DNA from: Terriglobus tenax
Lineage (GTDB): Bacteria; Acidobacteriota; Terriglobia; Terriglobales; Acidobacteriaceae
Length of the DNA: 64,000 nucleotides
Assembly: GCF_025685395.1 (NCBI RefSeq)
Contig: NZ_JAGSYA010000004.1
Location: 1,054,001 to 1,118,000, forward strand
Direction of reading: 5' to 3'
The translations under genes and the position numbers were made by a program. Within the stretch, counting starts at the first letter, position 1. Each line of letters starts with the position of its first letter. Positions 60,452 through 64,000 of the stretch are shown here, in pieces. The notes beneath the pieces were generated by a model. The model searched no databases. It was not told where the DNA came from and saw only the letters and a list, made by a program, of their open reading frames with translations.

Positions 60452-61162
60452 GTGCGCCGCTTCCTGCTGATCGCGGCCCTCCTGTGCACGGCGCTTGCCG
60501 TCCGTGCACAGGACGCACCTACAGGCGCTACGCCATCCACCGCGCCTGCACCAGGAACCGTGGCCTCCTCCGGAGCTCCCACCGTTGCGAACCCGCCTCC
60601 GGGGCCCACGCAGCCTGTCGCATTCAGTCATAAAAAGCATGCCGGCGATGGCAAGATGGCCTGTGACAACTGCCACGAGCCTGCGCGCACCGGAGCCACC
60701 CTGGCTATGCCGCAGGCGCAGAAGTGCATGCTGTGCCACGCGGCCATCGCGACGGACAAACCGGACATCAAGCGCCTGGCGGATGCCGCGCAGAATAACC
60801 AGATTCTGCAGTGGACCCGCGTCTACCGCGTACCGTCGTTTGTCACCTTCAGCCACAAGACCCACACCGGCGCTGGAGCCCAGTGCGAAGACTGCCACGG
60901 CCCAGTCGCCGAACGCGAAGTCATCTCGCGCGAAAAGGACCTCTCCATGGGCGGCTGCATCTCCTGCCACACCCAGAAGAGCGCACCCACCGGCTGCGAC
61001 ACCTGCCACCAGCTCAACTCCGTGCGGCTGCAGGTTCCGGGTATCCCGTCAGAGAGCGTCCTTCTGGCCCGCCTCACACGCCCAAGTCCAGCGTCGAAGG
61101 ACATGTCCATCCATCGGTTCTTCGCGGAGCTTCCGCTTCCGCAAACCACCAGCACCCCCTGA
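60452..61162 (+). CDS. Pentaheme periplasmic cytochrome c (class III-like)
   Basis: The 236-residue protein starts with GTG one base after the GMC stop codon, with signal peptide RRFLLIAALLCTALAVRAQ. Five heme sites are visible: CDNCH, CMLCH, CEDCH, CISCH and CDTCH. Two FSHKxH motifs (AFSHKKHAG and TFSHKTHTG) supply distal His ligands, as in cytochrome c3/c7-type multiheme proteins. A Pro/Ala-rich linker follows the signal. It is the apparent electron acceptor of the dehydrogenase pair just upstream, in place of the triheme subunit used by related FAD complexes. Confidence 0.88.
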   Translation: MRRFLLIAALLCTALAVRAQDAPTGATPSTAPAPGTVASSGAPTVANPPPGPTQPVAFSHKKHAGDGKMACDNCHEPARTGATLAMPQAQKCMLCHAAIATDKPDIKRLADAAQNNQILQWTRVYRVPSFVTFSHKTHTGAGAQCEDCHGPVAEREVISREKDLSMGGCISCHTQKSAPTGCDTCHQLNSVRLQVPGIPSESVLLARLTRPSPASKDMSIHRFFAELPLPQTTSTP

Positions 61163-61263
61163 TGACGCGAAGATATTTCTCCACCTGCAAACTCCACAAT
61201 TCCATACGCAACGGAACTGCTCTCTTGGAGTCTGGCGAGCGAGGTTTCTCTTTTGGGATTGTT

Positions 61264-61340
61264 TGGTGGCGGTGACTGGAATCGAACCAGTGACCTACGG
61301 GTTATGAGTCCGTCGCTCTAACCATCTGAGCTACACCGCC
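61264..61340 (-). tRNA. tRNA-Met (anticodon CAU)
   Basis: The 77-nt cloverleaf with encoded CCA pairs GGCGGTG with CACCGCC at the acceptor. The anticodon loop is CTCATAA (anticodon CAT) and the T arm ACTGG-TTCGATT-CCAGT is perfect. The GG start and loop suggest the elongator species; a lysidine-modified tRNA-Ile(CAU) cannot be ruled out. The closing pair of the anticodon stem, A31-C39, is mismatched. Confidence 0.9.
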
Positions 61341-61430
61341 GGGCGCATGGAAGGAACTGACGCACCACGTGGCGCAACCAGCTAAACTTCATTCTACGGC
61401 AAAATTGCCGCGAACGGAACCCTGACCACC

Positions 61431-62171
61431 ATGTCTTACAAACCCCGTGTTCTTGGCGTTATTCCTGCACGTCTTGCATCCACCCGGCTCCCGCGTAAAG
61501 TGCTGTTGCCCATCGCCCACCGGCCCATGCTGGCCTGGGTATACGATGCCGCGAAGGCATGCCCCGGCCTCGATGATCTGATCGTCGCGACCGACTCCGA
61601 GGAGGTGGCAGAGCTGTGCCGCGAAAACAACTGGCCCGTAGCCATGACCGCGGCCGACCTGCCCAGCGGCACCGACCGCGTCCGCGAGGTCGCACGGCAC
61701 CACCATGCCGACATCTACGTCAACATCCAGGGCGACGAGCCGCTTCTGAAGCCCGAGCACATTGACGCCCTTCTGGCACCCTTCAGCAAGCCCGACGTCG
61801 ACGTCACCACCATCAAGACCCTGTGCACACCGGAGAATGTCCACAACCCTAACGCCGTGAAGGTAGTCACCGCGCTTGATGGGCGTGCGCTCTACTTCTC
61901 CCGCGCCACCATTCCTTACCACCGCGATCGCATCGGCGATGTGCCCTACTGGAAGCACATCGGCCTCTATGCCTACCGCCGGCAGACGCTCGAGCGCTTC
62001 ACGGAACTCGGCCCTTCGGCGCTGGAGCAGACGGAACGCCTGGAGCAGCTCCGGCTACTGGAAAACGGCTTTGCGCTTTACGTGGAGCCGGTACACTTCG
62101 ACACCATCGGCGTAGATACCGAAACCGATCTGAAGGCGGCCGAAGCTGTGTTGCTACAGCGGCTGGGCTAA
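61431..62171 (+). CDS. kdsB: 3-deoxy-manno-octulosonate cytidylyltransferase (CMP-KDO synthetase)
   Basis: KdsB activates KDO for lipopolysaccharide core synthesis in the cytoplasm. The 246-residue protein has the nucleotide-binding N-terminus VIPARLASTRLPRKVLLPI, the CTP/metal motifs VATDSEEVAELC, SGTDRVREVA and NIQGDEPLL, and the C-terminal YWKHIGLYAYRRQTLERFTE. Length matches the family. It lies just after tRNA-Met on the opposite strand and ends 17 bp before a terminator it shares with frr. Confidence 0.95.
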   Translation: MSYKPRVLGVIPARLASTRLPRKVLLPIAHRPMLAWVYDAAKACPGLDDLIVATDSEEVAELCRENNWPVAMTAADLPSGTDRVREVARHHHADIYVNIQGDEPLLKPEHIDALLAPFSKPDVDVTTIKTLCTPENVHNPNAVKVVTALDGRALYFSRATIPYHRDRIGDVPYWKHIGLYAYRRQTLERFTELGPSALEQTERLEQLRLLENGFALYVEPVHFDTIGVDTETDLKAAEAVLLQRLG

Positions 62172-62187
62172 GCTTCACCACAAACAC

Positions 62188-62216
62188 AAAGGGGAACCCG
62201 CAATGGGTTCCCCTTT
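62188..62216. terminator. Bidirectional terminator between kdsB and frr
   Basis: AAAGGGGAACCC (62188-62199) pairs perfectly with GGGTTCCCCTTT (62205-62216) around the 5-nt loop GCAAT. The A and T runs are inside the stem, so it can act on both convergent transcripts. Confidence 0.8.
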
Positions 62217-62235
62217 CACTTGCCGCAGGCAACTG

Positions 62236-62820
62236 TCAGATCGTCAGGATCTCTTTTTCCTTGTTCTTGAACAGCTCGTCAATGCGCTTGATCTCGGCGT
62301 CGGTCAACTGCTGTACCTCTTCGGTGGCGCGCTTCTCGTCATCGGCGGAGATCGCCTTGTCCTTGGCGGCCTTCTTGATCTGGTCATTGCCATCGCGGCG
62401 GATGTTGCGGATCGAGGTCTTGTACTCTTCCACCGAGCCGGCAAGCTGCTTGACGGTATCCTTACGGCGCTCTTCCGTCATGGGAGGAACCGGGATACGG
62501 ATAACCTTGCCGTCGTGCATCGGGTTGAAACCCTGGCCGCTCATGCGGATGGTCTTCTCAATCAGGCCGACCACGCCGATATCGAACGGCTGCACCACGA
62601 TCAACTGCGGCTCCGGCGTGTTGATCTGCGCCAGCTGGTTGATGGGCATCTCGCTACCGTAATAATCCACGCGGATGTTGTCGAGCATATGCACGCTGGC
62701 GCGCCCGGTGCGGATACCCTGAAGATGGGTGCGGAAGTCTTCCACCGACTTCTCCATACGAACCTTCAGGTCCTGGTGCAGGTCCTTCAGCGCGGGAATA
62801 TTTGCCATTACCGATGCCAT
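62236..62820 (-). CDS. frr: Ribosome recycling factor
   Basis: RRF splits post-termination ribosomes with EF-G. The 194-residue protein (start 62820, with GAGG 8 nt upstream, in a frame open to 62988) contains the coiled-coil helices LKVRMEKSVEDFRTHLQGIR and TEERRKDTVKQLAGSVEEYK, the block TGRASVHMLDNIRVDYYGSE and NPMHDGKVIRIPVPPMTEE. The C-terminal helix is DAEIKRIDELFKNKEKEILTI. It is downstream of lipA by 94 bp on the same strand. Confidence 0.95.
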   Translation of the reverse strand: MASVMANIPALKDLHQDLKVRMEKSVEDFRTHLQGIRTGRASVHMLDNIRVDYYGSEMPINQLAQINTPEPQLIVVQPFDIGVVGLIEKTIRMSGQGFNPMHDGKVIRIPVPPMTEERRKDTVKQLAGSVEEYKTSIRNIRRDGNDQIKKAAKDKAISADDEKRATEEVQQLTDAEIKRIDELFKNKEKEILTI

Positions 62821-62914
62821 ACAGTCGTCCTCAATGCGCGGATGCGCAAATGTTGATTCTAGAAGATTGACGCGTGTTTGTGGAGCCAGCGGGCACAGCT
62901 TGTTTCTGCCGCTT

Positions 62915-63829
62915 TTAGACCAGCCCGGTCGACTGGGCCTGCTCGTGCGCGTGATAGCTGGACCGCACCAGAGGACCGCTCTCCACATGCCTGAAGCCCA
63001 TGCGCAGCGCCTCTTCCTTCAGGAACTCAAACTCCTGAGGCGTGTAATACCGCTTCATCGGAATATGGTCCTTGCTGGGACGCAGGTACTGGCCTATGGT
63101 CAGGATGTCCACCTTGATCGCAGCCAGGTCGCGGAAGACGTCAAGCAGCTCATGCGTTTCCTCACCCATGCCGACAATGATGCCGGTCTTGGTTACCTGC
63201 TTCGGGTTCAGGTCCTTGGCCAGCTTCAGATAACCGATGCTGCGCTCATAGCGTCCACCAGACTTTGCCACGCGATACAGCCGCGGCACCGTCTCAATAT
63301 TGTGGTTCAGAATCTCCGGGCCTTCAGCGACGACCATGCGGATGGCCTCTTCCGTCCCCTGGAAGTCAGGAGTCAGAATCTCGACCTGGCATCCGGGAGC
63401 CTGCGCACGAATCTGCCGCACCACTTCCACAAACGCGCGTGCTGCGCCCACGTTGTCATCGTCGCGGTTCACGCTGGTAATGACGGCGTGCTGCAGCCCA
63501 AGCGCGGCAACGGCCTCGGCCACGCGGCGCGGCTCGTCATGGTCAATCGGTTCGGGTTTGCCGCTCGGCACCGCGCAGAATCCGCAGCGGCGGGTGCAGC
63601 TGTTACCCAGCATCATGAAGGTGGCAGTCTTGTGGTTCCAGCACTCGCCAATGTTCGGGCAGTGGGCGCTCTCGCACACCGTGTGCAGACCCAGATCGCG
63701 GGTCAGCTTCTTCAGGTTGTGATAGGTTTCGCCCATGGGCGCCCGCGCCTTGAGCCACTCCGGCTTAGCGGCGGGCTTGCGCGGCGAAAGATCAATCTGT
63801 ACCAGGTCAGAAGCTGCGACGGGTGCCAT
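62915..63829 (-). CDS. lipA: Lipoyl synthase
   Basis: LipA inserts two sulfurs into octanoyl groups on lipoate-dependent enzymes. The 304-residue radical-SAM protein has both cluster motifs: CESAHCPNIGEC for the auxiliary 4Fe-4S cluster and CTRRCGFC for the radical-SAM cluster. Also present are VITSVNRDD and ILTPDFQG, and YLRPSKDHIPMKRYYTPQEF near the end. The length is typical. lipB does not lie in the window. Confidence 0.96.
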   Translation of the reverse strand: MAPVAASDLVQIDLSPRKPAAKPEWLKARAPMGETYHNLKKLTRDLGLHTVCESAHCPNIGECWNHKTATFMMLGNSCTRRCGFCAVPSGKPEPIDHDEPRRVAEAVAALGLQHAVITSVNRDDDNVGAARAFVEVVRQIRAQAPGCQVEILTPDFQGTEEAIRMVVAEGPEILNHNIETVPRLYRVAKSGGRYERSIGYLKLAKDLNPKQVTKTGIIVGMGEETHELLDVFRDLAAIKVDILTIGQYLRPSKDHIPMKRYYTPQEFEFLKEEALRMGFRHVESGPLVRSSYHAHEQAQSTGLV

Positions 63830-63894
63830 CGGTTAAATTGTACGCCGCAGAAAAGGAAAAAGCAGACCCCCACCGCTTCCCGATCTTTTCAGAA

Positions 63895-64000
63895 TCAATG
63901 AACCCGGTCGCGCACTTCCATCCGGATCAGGTACAGAAAGAACACCAGGCCAAAGCCTGCCATCACGATCAGGCGAAAGTCATGCGTCGCCGTGTAGCCG
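63895..64000 (-). CDS. Partial small membrane protein, C-terminus only
   Basis: Only the last 34 codons are in the window. They read GYTATHDFRLIVMAGFGLV and then FFLYLIRMEVRDRVH before TGA, one hydrophobic helix followed by a basic tail. It could be a short inner-membrane protein; a CcmD-like subunit is one guess without proof. The gene extends past the right edge and lies 65 bp upstream of lipA. Confidence 0.55.
   Translation of the reverse strand, partial: GYTATHDFRLIVMAGFGLVFFLYLIRMEVRDRVH

Noticed and set aside
63895..64000. Assignment of the truncated membrane protein as CcmD
   Set aside because: Only 34 residues are visible and one hydrophobic helix is not specific; no ccm gene is in the window.

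Overview
The window looks like chromosomal DNA of an Acidobacteriota bacterium, probably of the Terriglobia/Acidobacteriaceae type. This is inferred from gene content: two very large TonB-dependent receptors with an N-terminal carboxypeptidase-regulatory-like domain, PQQ-type dehydrogenase and DUF1080 proteins, GMC dehydrogenases with Tat-exported partner subunits, DUF1844/DUF3467 proteins and a meso-DAP peptidoglycan recycling set. No phage, transposon, plasmid or CRISPR signature was found. Base composition and codon use seem even throughout.

Layout. (1) 1-10.6 kb, minus strand: a LacI-regulated uptake and catabolism locus. In transcription order it holds a LacI regulator, a PfkB kinase, a TonB-dependent receptor, a secreted PIG-L deacetylase, an APC permease and a second PfkB kinase that runs off the window. 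A consensus -35 box followed by ATCG-rich palindromes lies just upstream of the receptor. (2) 10.8-18.1 kb: an FAD/NAD(P)-binding protein, then a second receptor followed by a Tat-exported phosphoesterase-type phospholipase C. (3) 18.3-25.3 kb, plus strand: a secreted metallo-beta-lactamase-fold protein and a three-gene heavy-metal RND efflux operon of czcCBA type. (4) 25.3-29.4 kb: a periplasmic sugar-oxidation group with a Tat-exported xylose-isomerase-like TIM barrel, a diheme cytochrome c, a quinoprotein-like dehydrogenase with altered cofactor residues, and a DUF1080 protein. (5) 29.4-33.2 kb: OsmC, a YafY-type regulator divergent from a DinB protein, a palindrome cluster, a secreted calcium-dependent phosphoinositide-type phospholipase C, tRNA-Leu(UAG) and a DUF3467 protein. 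(6) 33.2-38.3 kb, plus strand: a PMT-type glycosyltransferase, a TPR protein, an NfeD-like membrane protein, an outer-membrane barrel and a SPOR protein. (7) 46.5-38.3 kb, minus strand: a tightly packed seven-gene operon with an HExxH protein, mtnP, a PfkB kinase, a second PMT-like protein, dapF, an LD-carboxypeptidase and mpl. It joins methylthioadenosine/nucleoside salvage to DAP synthesis and cell-wall recycling. (8) 46.5-49.9 kb, plus strand: YgfZ, DUF1844, a PhnP-like hydrolase and ribF. (9) 50.0-55.3 kb, minus strand: a tail-fibre-like surface protein, a class A PBP and an S41-family PDZ protein that has lost both catalytic residues. (10) 55.7-61.2 kb, plus strand: two tandem pairs of a Tat-exported gluconate-2-dehydrogenase-subunit-3-like protein plus a GMC dehydrogenase, followed by a pentaheme cytochrome c. 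(11) 61.3-64 kb: tRNA-Met, kdsB, frr, lipA and a truncated membrane protein.

The strongest theme is extracytoplasmic carbohydrate oxidation. Regions 4 and 10 together supply two FAD dehydrogenase systems, a quinoprotein-like dehydrogenase, two multiheme or diheme cytochromes, a DUF1080 protein and a TIM-barrel isomerase. These are parts expected for a periplasmic 3-keto-glycoside route. The most unusual single observations are the S41 pseudoprotease, the loss of a Cys cluster in one of the two GMC paralogues, and the altered cofactor site of the quinoprotein.
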